Assembly (NCBI GenBank): GCA_029240245.1
Contig: JARBTJ010000031.1
Span: forward strand, 1-61,880
Origin: Herbinix sp.
GTDB lineage: Bacteria; Bacillota; Clostridia; Lachnospirales; Lachnospiraceae
Direction: 5' to 3'
Length of the DNA: 61,880 nucleotides
Shown: in pieces, positions 35,276-43,581 of the stretch
How positions within the stretch are numbered: position 1 is the first letter of the stretch
Layout of the letters: every line of letters starts with the position of its first letter
Program-made: the position numbers and the translations under genes
Notes under the pieces: generated by a model
The model's database searches: none
What the model was told of the DNA's origin: nothing
The model's input: the letters and a program-made list of their open reading frames with translations, nothing else

Positions 35276-35867
35276 AACAAACCTCTTTCATTTCCCGGTT
35301 CTTTATAACCGTCTCATAATATTCATATGTTTCAACTGTCAGGGTGTCAATCAAAGCACCTGTATGTTGTAAATAGTTTAAAACACTTTCCGCAATCATA
35401 AAAACAGCCAGATCAATATCCTCATAAGCCGTACTTCTGATTTTCTCCATCCCCTGCAAAGGTTTCCGGTATGGTTCGATATAATCAGCAATATAAATGA
35501 TTTTTTCAAGAAGTGACATTGCGGGTCTTCCGGTGGTATGATAATAGATTGCGTTTATGATGTCCTCATCTACGATACCATAATGATGTTTGACATAAAC
35601 AGCGCCAACTTTGGCATGCAACAGCTGCTTGTTCCCTAACTCAACTTCCTTAACCGGAAGCTGAAACCGATGGCATTCCTCCACCAGCTGCTCATCTGTC
35701 AAACATTTCGCACAATCGTGTAAAATTCCGGCAATACTGGCTTTTTCTGTGTCATACCCATATATACAGGCCAAATCACAAGAAACTTCTTCTACGCCAA
35801 TACTATGAAGGTATCTGGAAGGTTTTAATATTATTTTCATCATATCCTTCAGTTGTTCCAGTTCCAT
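35262..35867 (-). CDS. yqeK: YqeK family HD-domain hydrolase (Ap4A hydrolase)
   Basis: 201 aa. The HD-superfamily metal site is visible: His in YLHSIGVEE, HD in GILHDCAKC, HAKVGAVYVKHHYG and a later Asp in IADYIEPYR. YqeK proteins are symmetrical diadenosine tetraphosphatases yielding ADP. The gene lies 20 nt after nadD and overlaps rsfS, in the order conserved across Firmicutes. Confidence 0.93.
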   Translation of the reverse strand: MELEQLKDMMKIILKPSRYLHSIGVEEVSCDLACIYGYDTEKASIAGILHDCAKCLTDEQLVEECHRFQLPVKEVELGNKQLLHAKVGAVYVKHHYGIVDEDIINAIYYHTTGRPAMSLLEKIIYIADYIEPYRKPLQGMEKIRSTAYEDIDLAVFMIAESVLNYLQHTGALIDTLTVETYEYYETVIKNREMKEVCYGQF

Positions 35868-35887
35868 TCCCTTTATTCTCCCGCTTC

Positions 35888-36490
35888 TTACCTATATAAA
35901 TCGTTTTCTGCGATATACTCCATCACATGATCAGGCACATAATATCTGATTGTCTTTTTTTCTCCAAGTCTTGTCCTGATTGCAGCGGATGAGATTTCAA
36001 TGGCCGGCATTTCCACAAAGAAGATACGCGCTTGATAGATATCCTCGTAAAATTTCACCTTTTCATCCATTTCCGATTGATTGACACGGTCTCTTCCTGC
36101 CACCAAAATGGTACTTAACCGAAAAACGGTCTGCGGAGCTTTCCAATTCTGCATCATAAATAAGGAATCGGCTCCAATGATAAAATAATATTCCGTATCA
36201 GGATTTTCCTGCGTCAGGATGGTCAATGTATCCGCGGTATAAGTGGTACCCTCCCGTTCAAATTCCAGGGAAGATAATTCAAATTGAGGGTTACCCATAA
36301 TGGCAAGCCGGATCATATCTTTTCTGCATTGATCGGAAACAATCTCCTGCTTCTTTTTATGCGGTGGGTTTTTGGAAGGCATGAAAAGAATTTTGTCCAG
36401 TTTCATTTGTTCTAATGCTTGCTGCGCTAAAAACAAATGGCCATAATGAATCGGATTAAATGTTCCGCCCATAATCCCGACTTTCTGCAT
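35888..36490 (-). CDS. nadD: Nicotinate-nucleotide adenylyltransferase NadD
   Basis: 200 aa. NadD forms nicotinic acid adenine dinucleotide from NaMN and ATP in NAD synthesis. The nucleotidyltransferase motif GGTFNPIHYGHLFLA (about residues 8-22) contains the H-x-G-H pair. The C-terminal ISSAAIRTRL corresponds to the ISST-x-IR phosphate-binding motif. The length is typical. It is separated from yhbY by 43 nt and from yqeK by 20 nt. Confidence 0.95.
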   Translation of the reverse strand: MQKVGIMGGTFNPIHYGHLFLAQQALEQMKLDKILFMPSKNPPHKKKQEIVSDQCRKDMIRLAIMGNPQFELSSLEFEREGTTYTADTLTILTQENPDTEYYFIIGADSLFMMQNWKAPQTVFRLSTILVAGRDRVNQSEMDEKVKFYEDIYQARIFFVEMPAIEISSAAIRTRLGEKKTIRYYVPDHVMEYIAENDLYR

Positions 36491-36533
36491 AGCCCATCTT
36501 CCCTTCCTGTTGTCATAAGTATTTTTTCTTGGA

Positions 36534-36848
36534 TTACGCTTTTACCTTTGATTTTTTTTCCTCAGGAAGAGTAATTTTCTTCTTATCTTTGGATTCACGA
36601 TAAAGTACGATTTTTTTGCCAATTACCTGTACTAACTCAGAACGAGTACGTCCTGCTAAGGTTTGAGCCAATTCGTTAACATCATCCGTACAGTTTTGCA
36701 GTACGCTGATTTTTACTAGTTCCCTGGCTTCCAGCGCAGCGGAAATTGCCTCCGTTATCTCCGGAGTTAAAGAGGATTTTCCGATTTGAAATATGGGATC
36801 TATCTTCATAGCTAAACCTTTTAAATATGCTCTTTGCTTTGTTGTCAT
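36534..36848 (-). CDS. yhbY: YhbY/CRS1 family RNA-binding protein
   Basis: 104 aa. The CRM domain (about residues 1-95) begins with KQRAYLKGLAMKIDPIFQIGK and contains the GxxG-like loop AGRTRSELVQVIGKKIVLYR. Members bind pre-50S ribosomal particles. A Lys-rich C-terminal tail follows. GGAG lies 7 nt before the ATG. A hairpin repeat element separates it from obgE, the usual upstream neighbour. Confidence 0.92.
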   Translation of the reverse strand: MTTKQRAYLKGLAMKIDPIFQIGKSSLTPEITEAISAALEARELVKISVLQNCTDDVNELAQTLAGRTRSELVQVIGKKIVLYRESKDKKKITLPEEKKSKVKA

Positions 36849-36880
36849 CTATGTTCTCCTTTCATGGTAGATTTATTTAT

Positions 36881-36930
36881 AGGCGATTGCGAAATAATAT
36901 AGTTTTGCTATTTGAGTTTCGCAATCGCCT
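36881..36930. repeat. Short hairpin related to the neighbouring MITE-like element
   Basis: AGGCGATTGCGAAA (36881-36894) is perfectly inverted at 36917-36930. The inner sequence AATAATATAGTTTTGCTATT matches the end of the element starting at 36955. Confidence 0.6.
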
Positions 36931-36954
36931 GTAGATTTATTTTAAGACAATTGC

Positions 36955-37092
36955 GAAATAATATAATTTTTGTTATTGTACACACAACACATACTATTCC
37001 TACGCTCCAACGCTTCCTACGGGCTTAACTTCCGTTCCGGAGTAGCATACTTTGTGTGTAATGAATCTAGATTATGAATTTCTCAAACGTCT
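36955..37092. repeat. MITE-like element, copy A (138 bp)
   Basis: It starts AGACAATTGCGAAATAATA and ends TCTCAAACGTCT, with degenerate inverted arms containing TACACACAACA and its complement TGTGTGTA. The first 80 bases match copy B (45604-45754, opposite orientation) closely. It is non-coding and inserted between obgE and yhbY. Confidence 0.65.
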
Positions 37093-37146
37093 ATGTGTTT
37101 CATCAATAAAATTATATAATGGATTCGAAGCGTAGCTTCTCATCAA

Positions 37147-38430
37147 TTATTTATAATAATCAAACTCTAGCCCATACATTTTTACGGTGTCGCCTTCTTC
37201 TATTCCTAAGGCCTCCAACTCCTCTAAAATGCCATTGTCCTTTAAGAAGCGCTGAAAGAATTCGAAACCTTTTTCTGATTGCAGGTTTGTGTAACCCAGC
37301 ATTCGTTCAATACGTGGACCTTCCACAACATAGAAATGGTCTTCCTGCTTGGTTACCGTATATGGTTCTTTCGAATTAACCATATCCTCAGGGAAAAATT
37401 CCTTTTCAAATACAATCGGTGTCTGATCTAGGTTATTTAACATTCCCTTAACATGATACAGAAGTTCCTTCATGCCTTTTCCACTGACTGCAGAAATCGG
37501 GAATACCGGAATGCCCTTCAACTCAAACTCAGCCTTTATTTTCTTAATAACTTCTTCCTGATCATCCTCATACAAAACATCCATTTTGTTTGCGGCAATA
37601 ACCTGGGGACGCTTCGCCAGCTCCGGATTATATGCAGATAGTTCCTCGTTGATTTTATTAATATCTTCAATCGGGTCCCTACCCTCCGTGGAAGCTGCAT
37701 CTACCAAATGTATAATAACCTTGGTACGTTCAATATGACGCAGGAACTCATGCCCAAGACCGAGTCCTTCGGAGGCTCCTTCGATTAAACCGGGAATATC
37801 GGCAATGACAAAACCACCGCCTTCCATATCAACTACACCGAGATTTGGACTTAAGGTTGTGAAATGATAATTGCCTATCTTAGGTTTTGCATTCGTAACA
37901 CGGGATAATAACGTTGATTTACCTACATTGGGAAACCCAACCAGTCCCACATCTGCTATCACTTTCAGTTCAAGGATAACATTCATTTCCCGTGCCTTCT
38001 GCCCTGGTTGAGCATAAACAGGCGCCTGCATCGTAGGTGTTGCATAATGCTGGTTACCTTTGCCGCCGCGACCTCCCCTTAAGATCACTTCTCTTTTATG
38101 ATCATAAGACATATCCGCTACAACCTTACCTGTCTCCTTTTCCTTAATGACCGTTCCCGGCGGAATTTTAACCACCAAATCGGCTCCGTTTTTACCATGA
38201 CAATTACGTTTTCCACCGACTTCTCCATCTCCGGCACTATACTTTCTAACAAATCGAAAGTCAGTTAAGGTATTTAAGCCTTCATCTACTTCAAAAATCA
38301 GATCACCACCGTCTCCACCATCTCCACCGTCCGGACCACCGGCCGGCACAAAGATTTCCTTACGGAAGCTGACATGGCCGTCACCGCCTTTTCCTGACCT
38401 GATATGAATCTCCGCTCTGTCTGCAAACAT
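37147..38430 (-). CDS. obgE: GTPase Obg
   Basis: 427 aa. The start is the ATG at 38430 (MFADRAEIHI) with AGGTGA upstream; an ATG at 38460 lacks a site. The Gly-rich Obg fold (about residues 1-158, GGPDGGDGGDGGDL, GGRGGKGN) is followed by the G domain (G1 GFPNVGKST, G2 TTLSP, G3 DIPGLIEGA, G4 NKMD, G5 SAVSGKG). A C-terminal OCT domain (about 345-427) completes the clostridial form. Obg is essential for 50S assembly and stress control. Confidence 0.96.
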   Translation of the reverse strand: MFADRAEIHIRSGKGGDGHVSFRKEIFVPAGGPDGGDGGDGGDLIFEVDEGLNTLTDFRFVRKYSAGDGEVGGKRNCHGKNGADLVVKIPPGTVIKEKETGKVVADMSYDHKREVILRGGRGGKGNQHYATPTMQAPVYAQPGQKAREMNVILELKVIADVGLVGFPNVGKSTLLSRVTNAKPKIGNYHFTTLSPNLGVVDMEGGGFVIADIPGLIEGASEGLGLGHEFLRHIERTKVIIHLVDAASTEGRDPIEDINKINEELSAYNPELAKRPQVIAANKMDVLYEDDQEEVIKKIKAEFELKGIPVFPISAVSGKGMKELLYHVKGMLNNLDQTPIVFEKEFFPEDMVNSKEPYTVTKQEDHFYVVEGPRIERMLGYTNLQSEKGFEFFQRFLKDNGILEELEALGIEEGDTVKMYGLEFDYYK

Positions 38431-38626
38431 TTTATCACCTGCTACAATGCATTTTAGCATTGCCCTCTCAAAACTAAATCTTATTCACTTAAGTAAACAA
38501 CCATACGATGGTGCCTCTTAAATTCACAAGAAACTTTTCCTTCATCATATCCATTCGATGTGATTGAAAATAGTATTTCCAAATTCCATTATGCTTATTA
38601 TAATCGGAAACTATGGTAAATACAAC

Positions 38627-38669
38627 TAAAAACGACCCCAAATCCTGGAACCATCAAGAATTTGGGGTC
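38627..38669 (-). terminator. Terminator of the rplU-prp-rpmA operon
   Basis: GACCCCAAAT (38634-38643) pairs with ATTTGGGGTC (38660-38669). On the minus strand it is followed by GTTTTTAG. It separates rpmA from obgE. Confidence 0.85.
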
Positions 38670-38689
38670 ATTACCGAACGGTTAATATA

Positions 38690-38977
38690 CTATTTCGCTT
38701 CTACAGGGTAAACACTAGCTTGTTTCTTGTCTCTACCCTTTCTCTCGAATTTAACAACGCCATCAACCAAAGCAAATAAGGTATCATCGCCACCACGTCC
38801 TACATTAATTCCGGGATGGATTTTAGTACCGCGTTGTCTATAAAGAATATTTCCTGCAAGAACAAATTGTCCATCTGCTCTTTTTGCACCCAATCTCTTG
38901 GATTCGGAATCTCTACCGTTCTTGGTAGAACCAACTCCCTTTTTATGAGCGAAAAATTGAAGGTTCATTCTTAACAT
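38690..38977 (-). CDS. rpmA: 50S ribosomal protein L27
   Basis: 95 aa. The start is the ATG at 38977, 8 nt after AGGAGG; a GTG at 38986 overlaps the site. The N-terminus [14 protein letters not shown] carries the Firmicutes extension removed between Phe and Ala by the Prp protease, whose gene lies 100 nt upstream. [15 protein letters not shown] is the L27 signature. The mature N-terminus reaches the peptidyl-transferase centre. Confidence 0.97.
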   Translation of the reverse strand: MLRMNLQFFAHKKGVGSTKNGRDSESKRLGAKRADGQFVLAGNILYRQRGTKIHPGINVGRGGDDTLFALVDGVVKFERKGRDKKQASVYPVEAK

Positions 38978-39083
38978 ATTGTACACCTCCTAAATTCAAA
39001 TTATAACCAGTAAAGTAACATTTCTGATCATATCAGAAATACGAATACCGAAACGGTTTAACAGTATCTCTGCTAGCATCAGT

Positions 39084-39416
39084 CTATTTTCCTTTGACCT
39101 GGATAAGTCTGATATACTTATCCGTATATTCATCCTCAATCCCCTGTAATCCAAGGGCTAAGGAACTTAACAACAGATTTGTGTTGTTACTGATTGGTGA
39201 AACCACATGAAATTCTATATAGCCATTTTTCTCATCCTGTTTTAAATCAAACCGGTCTGAGGTAAAATGCTCAACAGAATTTATTGTATTGATTACCAAA
39301 GCTGAAACTGCGGCACATACTACATCGCTGCCATATTCTGAAAAGTCTGCATGTCCGGATAGTTGAAAGCCTGTAATCAAATTCTCTGCATTTTTATAAA
39401 CGGATACACGAATCAT
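39084..39416 (-). CDS. prp: Ribosomal-processing cysteine protease Prp
   Basis: 110 aa (YsxB family). The catalytic pair is His in SGHADFSEYG and Cys in DVVCAAVSAL. It removes the N-terminal extension of L27, which the downstream rpmA product carries. It lies 11 nt after rplU, the standard rplU-prp-rpmA order. Confidence 0.95.
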   Translation of the reverse strand: MIRVSVYKNAENLITGFQLSGHADFSEYGSDVVCAAVSALVINTINSVEHFTSDRFDLKQDEKNGYIEFHVVSPISNNTNLLLSSLALGLQGIEDEYTDKYIRLIQVKGK

Positions 39417-39427
39417 ATCACAATTAC

Positions 39428-39736
39428 CTATGCGTTGATCTTTTCGATCTTAACCTTAGTAAATGGTTGTCTATGACCATTCTTCTTGTGATATCCTGAT
39501 TTTCTCTTGTATCTGTAGACAATAACTTTTTTATTCTTGCCTTCTTCAACAACAGTTGCAGATACACTAGCATTTGCTACAGTAGGGTTTCCTACTACTA
39601 AACTACCATTGTTAACAACAAGGACCTGATCAAAAGAAACGGTTGCTCCTGCTTCTAATCCAAGCTTCTCAACTTTAATGATATCGCCTTCCGCTACTTT
39701 GTACTGTTTTCCACCAGTTGCAATAATTGCGTACAT
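39428..39736 (-). CDS. rplU: 50S ribosomal protein L21
   Basis: 102 aa. The start is the ATG at 39736 ([14 protein letters not shown]), 7 nt after AGGAGG; an ATG at 39757 precedes the site and is rejected. Family elements are GGKQYKV, a [21 protein letters not shown] tail split by basic clusters, and normal length. It is first in the operon. A GC-rich hairpin (GTGTGCCGCAC) lies in its roughly 85-nt leader and may be an autoregulatory L21-type leader. Confidence 0.97.
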   Translation of the reverse strand: MYAIIATGGKQYKVAEGDIIKVEKLGLEAGATVSFDQVLVVNNGSLVVGNPTVANASVSATVVEEGKNKKVIVYRYKRKSGYHKKNGHRQPFTKVKIEKINA

Positions 39737-39827
39737 ATTGGCACCTCCTATTATCATAATGTGATTTAGTAAATAAATCCATTCACCTTTTACAGAACTT
39801 ATACCTCGTTGTGCGGCACACTAAGCT

Positions 39828-39856
39828 ATACTAGCATAACATAACACATTTGTCAA
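39828..39856 (-). promoter_or_regulatory. Promoter of the rplU operon
   Basis: TTGACA (39851-39856), a 17-nt spacer and TAGTAT (39828-39833) on the minus strand, about 90 nt before the rplU start. Confidence 0.75.
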
Positions 39857-39982
39857 TCAATTATTTTAATCGAATCATTTTCAGATGTACCATTCTAGGA
39901 CGGTTGCTGTCAGAAATCCTGGCCATGAGATGCTGTTCTTCCTGTCAGCAACCTGTCTTTTTATTGTTGACTGCATCCCATT

Positions 39983-40390
39983 TTATCTTATCTGTTTTTT
40001 TGCAAAATCAACCGCATCCTGAATTTCATTTTTATTCGGGTGCCCTAAATGCATGAACAGGAAACCACCGCGGCCAATAAATTCGTCGACTACCTCAATT
40101 CCCCGTTCCTTTAGTAATTGCCGAACCGAATTCTGTCCATTCTTTTTCGAAGCACAGGTAGTTACGAGTACCGCTTTCTTGACCTTATTGTTCAAACCCT
40201 TTACAAAGGTAAGCATTTCCGGTAAACTTTCACCTCCATAGATTCCGCCAACGATGAACAATAAATCCAATTCTCCCGTCGCCGGATTACTCTTAACATT
40301 CTCCGCAGGAACATTTAATTCCTTTGATATCGCCTCCGCTATTTTCTTGGAGTGCTTTGTCATCGTGGCATAAATAATTTTTGTTTTCAT
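39983..40390 (-). CDS. Flavodoxin family protein
   Basis: 135 aa. A short flavodoxin-like fold: the FMN phosphate loop region reads IIYATMTKHSKKIAEAI (T-x-T-x-x-x/S pattern), GGIYGGESLP corresponds to the 50s loop and TTCASKKNG to the 90s loop. It is likely an electron-transfer or FMN-reductase-type protein with unknown partner. It sits between RNase G/ybaK and rplU, an insertion relative to the usual gene order. An imperfect inverted repeat (about 39901-39956, GGTTGCTG/CAGCAACC) lies after its stop. Confidence 0.8.
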   Translation of the reverse strand: MKTKIIYATMTKHSKKIAEAISKELNVPAENVKSNPATGELDLLFIVGGIYGGESLPEMLTFVKGLNNKVKKAVLVTTCASKKNGQNSVRQLLKERGIEVVDEFIGRGGFLFMHLGHPNKNEIQDAVDFAKKQIR

Positions 40391-40738
40391 AAAAATACCC
40401 CTTCTTTCTTAAATTTCATTATATATGTTTTTGATATTCCTTTCCATACTTAACTTAAAACTCTTAGTAAAAATATATTATAAATTCATTTTATCCCGAG
40501 CAAACTATGTACCCATGATCTGATTACGTAGTATAAACCGTAAAACTCATTACCTAGTTGATTCATTTTCTTTTGCTGCCTCATTAATCCTCGCAAACTG
40601 CTATCAATATAAGTATATAATCCTCATAAATCTGATGTACTTAATATCCTGTTTTTAGGAAGCTTATTAATGATTTAATGCTTTTTACAGCACTCCAACA
40701 CCGAGCATCTATAATAATTCGTCTGCAGCGAAATGTTC
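40391..40738. other. Gene-free spacer between ybaK and the flavodoxin gene
   Basis: AT-rich sequence. No coding frame, repeat or clear promoter was recognised on either strand. Confidence 0.5.
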
Positions 40739-41209
40739 CTACTGCGTTAAATCGCACAGCTCTGCCCCAATATATTCCACCAACTCTTCCCTCGGAATGC
40801 ACAGCTGGCAGCCCCTGACTCCTGCACTGACCGTAATTTCATCAAAAAGAATCGCCATCTCGTCCATATAAGTAGCAAATTTCTTCTTCATTCCGATTGG
40901 AGAGCAGCCACCTCGTATATATCCGGTGGTGTCAAGTAAATCCTTCACATGAAGCATCTCAATTTTCTTATCACCAATAACAGCTGCTGCTTTTTTTAGG
41001 CTCAGTTCGTTATTTACCGGTATACAAAATACTACAACTCCCCGCTTCTCACCCTTTGCCACCAGAGTTTTAAAGACCTGCTCCGGCGGTATTTTGATTA
41101 GTTCCGCAACATGTTCACCTGCCAGATTATTTTCATCCACTTCATATTCCATTGCTTTATAAGAAATGCCTGCTTGACTAAGTAAGCGCATCACATTTGT
41201 CTTTACCAT
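40739..41209 (-). CDS. ybaK: Cys-tRNA(Pro)/Cys-tRNA(Cys) deacylase YbaK
   Basis: 156 aa. The YbaK/ProX fold has the catalytic Lys in EQVFKTLVAKG, the conserved ELSLKKAAAVIG and GYIRGGCSPIGMKKKF, as in Haemophilus and E. coli YbaK. It hydrolyses mischarged Cys-tRNA(Pro). The length is typical. It is a stand-alone gene on the minus strand between RNase G and the flavodoxin gene. Confidence 0.93.
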   Translation of the reverse strand: MVKTNVMRLLSQAGISYKAMEYEVDENNLAGEHVAELIKIPPEQVFKTLVAKGEKRGVVVFCIPVNNELSLKKAAAVIGDKKIEMLHVKDLLDTTGYIRGGCSPIGMKKKFATYMDEMAILFDEITVSAGVRGCQLCIPREELVEYIGAELCDLTQ

Positions 41210-41240
41210 GTTACAATCCTTTCGTTATCACAATATCATT

Positions 41241-41345
41241 GGCAATTAAGAAATAATTCTAAACGACCTATGGTCTTATCCGCCGTTCCGGAGCAGTATA
41301 TGTTGTATGCTAAATTGATATAGATTATAGCTTTCCCGATGGACT
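41241..41345. repeat. Decayed MITE-like element, copy C
   Basis: CCGTTCCGGAGCAGTATATG followed by a TATAGATTATAG tract resembles the right half of copy A (CCGTTCCGGAGTAGCATAC...TCTAGATTATGA). The left half is hardly recognisable. Confidence 0.45.
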
Positions 41346-41366
41346 ATCATAATCTCATTTAAGCGA

Positions 41367-41425
41367 AAAGCTTTTTCCTTGCATACTAGGATATATCACC
41401 TAAATATTAACAAAGAAAAAGCTTT
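41367..41425. terminator. Hairpin after the RNase G gene
   Basis: AAAGCTTTTTC (41367-41377) and GAAAAAGCTTT (41415-41425) are perfect inverted repeats, 31 nt beyond the stop of the minus-strand RNase G gene. Confidence 0.5.
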
Positions 41426-41455
41426 TTTACCATAGTATTTAATATAATTTTATTA

Positions 41456-42676
41456 TTATTTTATCTCTTCCACCTGCTCATGAAGCGGTTTACGAACCTT
41501 TTTTCTGGTAACCTCAACAAGTCCCAGTGCTGTCATATCAACCAACGTTGTCTTCACAGGGTCCATTTTAAAATAGCTTTCTAACTCCTCCATGAGAAGC
41601 TTCTGATCCCTTACATCCTCCAGATCGATAAAATCAATGATGATGATACCGGAAAGATTGCGTAAGCGAATCTGCTTAGCGATTTCCTTTGCTGCTTCCC
41701 GGTTCACCTTCAAAAAGGTTTCCTGTACCTTTTTCTTTCCGGAAACTGCTTTTCCTGTATTGACATCTATGACGGTAAGGGCTTCCGTCGGTTGTATTAC
41801 AAGTGTTCCTCCGGATTTCAGCCAAACCATAGGACGGATGGCAGCATTTAACTTTTCGTTGATTCCATAAAGGTTTGATAGGCCTAAGGTAGGGTCACTG
41901 TAAAGCCGAAGCTTCGGCAAATCTTCCGTTTGATATTGCTTTAAATATTCTTCGATATGATCAAAAAGCTCATGATCATCGGTTATGAATTCATCCACAT
42001 GCTCCGCATATCCATCCCGGATATCGCAGATATAATTCGGCGGGGTCTTATAAATGCAGGAAAATCTACTCTTATGAACTCCGAATTTACGGATGTTTTT
42101 GTAGTCCTCAACAAGTTTATTCATTTCGCTAAGGATTTTTTCTTCCGGCATGTAAGCTGCATTGGTTCGAATTATAAATCCAAAATCCCTATGTTCAAAT
42201 CGCCTTGCAATATCCCGTAATCGATTCCGTTCCTTTTCATCCGTGATCTTTGACGAAACCCCGATGGTAGTCTTTCCATAGGTTAACGCTACATATTTAC
42301 CGGTAAAGTTTAAGTTTGAGCTGACTACGGGAGCTTTTGTCTTCACATCCTCTTTCGCTACCTGGATTAAAAGTTCATCACCGACATTTACCTTTGCCTG
42401 AATTAACTTAGCTTCCTCTTCGTTATAATCCCGCTCCTTCGTTAATATCGGATAACGGTTTTCCTCAAGAGAATAATAACACATTCTGCCATCTTCGATT
42501 TCTACAAAGGCTGCATTGATGTTCTTAATAATATTTTTCACCTTACCCAGATAGATATTTCCGAGGATACTGTTTTCCTCGGTGGAATTTAAGGATACCT
42601 GCACCAGCTCTTTTCCCTCAAAGAATGCAGAAATAATCTTATTTTCTTTTTTCGTAATTACTAATTTATTCTCCAT
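41456..42676 (-). CDS. rng: Ribonuclease E/G family protein
   Basis: 406 aa. The start is the ATG at 42676, 8 nt after GGAGG. An N-terminal S1 domain (about residues 30-115, GNIYLGKVKNIIKNINAAFVEI) precedes the RNase H-like and DNase I-like catalytic core. VIDVNTGKAV and IIIIDFIDLED hold the Mg-binding Asp residues. The chain ends soon after MTALGLVEVTRKKVRKPL and lacks the C-P-x-C zinc-link of E. coli RNase E/G. It presumably acts in rRNA and mRNA processing. Its position upstream of rplU and after the radical-SAM genes is conserved in Clostridia. Confidence 0.92.
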   Translation of the reverse strand: MENKLVITKKENKIISAFFEGKELVQVSLNSTEENSILGNIYLGKVKNIIKNINAAFVEIEDGRMCYYSLEENRYPILTKERDYNEEEAKLIQAKVNVGDELLIQVAKEDVKTKAPVVSSNLNFTGKYVALTYGKTTIGVSSKITDEKERNRLRDIARRFEHRDFGFIIRTNAAYMPEEKILSEMNKLVEDYKNIRKFGVHKSRFSCIYKTPPNYICDIRDGYAEHVDEFITDDHELFDHIEEYLKQYQTEDLPKLRLYSDPTLGLSNLYGINEKLNAAIRPMVWLKSGGTLVIQPTEALTVIDVNTGKAVSGKKKVQETFLKVNREAAKEIAKQIRLRNLSGIIIIDFIDLEDVRDQKLLMEELESYFKMDPVKTTLVDMTALGLVEVTRKKVRKPLHEQVEEIK

Positions 42677-42756
42677 TCTTTGCACCTCCGGTCTGTAATT
42701 ACATCATAAATCAATTCATCTTCATTCCTTCGTTTATTCCGACGGACGACTTCTTT

Positions 42757-43581
42757 CTATCGTTCCACCTGATCGAGTGCGGCAAGCTTACCGCTTTCTG
42801 TATCTGTCGTGTATACCTCAAGTCGGTGAACCTGCCATGCAAACTTTTCATAAGGAACAGAAAGAAAATCATAAAAGGCTTCCATTACTAGCTCCGGCTT
42901 TAAATTAGCAGCACTTCCGGTATCTAACTGAAGATAAACAAAAATACCGTTTTCGTAGCTTTCGGCAACGCTCTCCGACTTGTTTCCACTTAGCATTGTG
43001 TTATTGTCTACCTTAACCAAGCTATTTCGTTTTACCTCATACTCTGCTTTATCAAATGCAGCCAAGGATATCATCGGTTTTATATCAACCGGTTTTTCAC
43101 TGGTTTTTGTCTTTTTATTAATAACGATTTCATCCTGATGATAAAAACGTTCAAATTCTTTTGCAAAGTCCTGCTGTGAGCGTATGGCCTCACCAATTTG
43201 ATATCCATCCTTTAGAGATACCAGATAATCGGCAGAGGAGACTAATGCCATAGCGGTAACCGCCTTCTGGTTTTCCTCCCGGTCCTTAAGAAAATTCCAG
43301 CCTGTGATATGAAATCCTTCCGACATAACTGCATTGATCCGCTCTATCATAATCTCCGGTGCTTCGCAGGAATTTAAGGAAACATCCAGATATTCACCGT
43401 CACTGGTCAGCCCCACACCGAGTGGTGCAGCAAAGGACATAATCTGATGGGGATTAAAGCCCTTGGAATACTCATTATCTACATTTGCTCTACGAAATGC
43501 TTTCTGAAAATATCTCATAACATCAAGGTGACCGATAAATTTCATAACACCGTATTTTTGAAATTTAATTCTAACGTTCAT
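42757..43581 (-). CDS. TIGR03936 family radical-SAM-associated protein (DUF2344)
   Basis: 274 aa. It opens with NVRIKFQKYGVMKFIGHLDVMRYFQKAFRRA and contains KGFNPHQIMSFAAPLGVGLTSDGEYLDV, both characteristic of DUF2344. The gene overlaps the preceding radical SAM gene by 11 nt. In many bacteria the two are a single fused protein, so they probably form one complex. The substrate is unknown; the genomic link with RNase G and ribosomal genes suggests tRNA or ribosome modification. Confidence 0.92.
   Translation of the reverse strand: MNVRIKFQKYGVMKFIGHLDVMRYFQKAFRRANVDNEYSKGFNPHQIMSFAAPLGVGLTSDGEYLDVSLNSCEAPEIMIERINAVMSEGFHITGWNFLKDREENQKAVTAMALVSSADYLVSLKDGYQIGEAIRSQQDFAKEFERFYHQDEIVINKKTKTSEKPVDIKPMISLAAFDKAEYEVKRNSLVKVDNNTMLSGNKSESVAESYENGIFVYLQLDTGSAANLKPELVMEAFYDFLSVPYEKFAWQVHRLEVYTTDTESGKLAALDQVER

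Noticed and set aside
39901..39956. Terminator of the flavodoxin gene
   Set aside because: The imperfect inverted repeat has its T run only on the plus strand, where no gene ends; left as an unexplained repeat.
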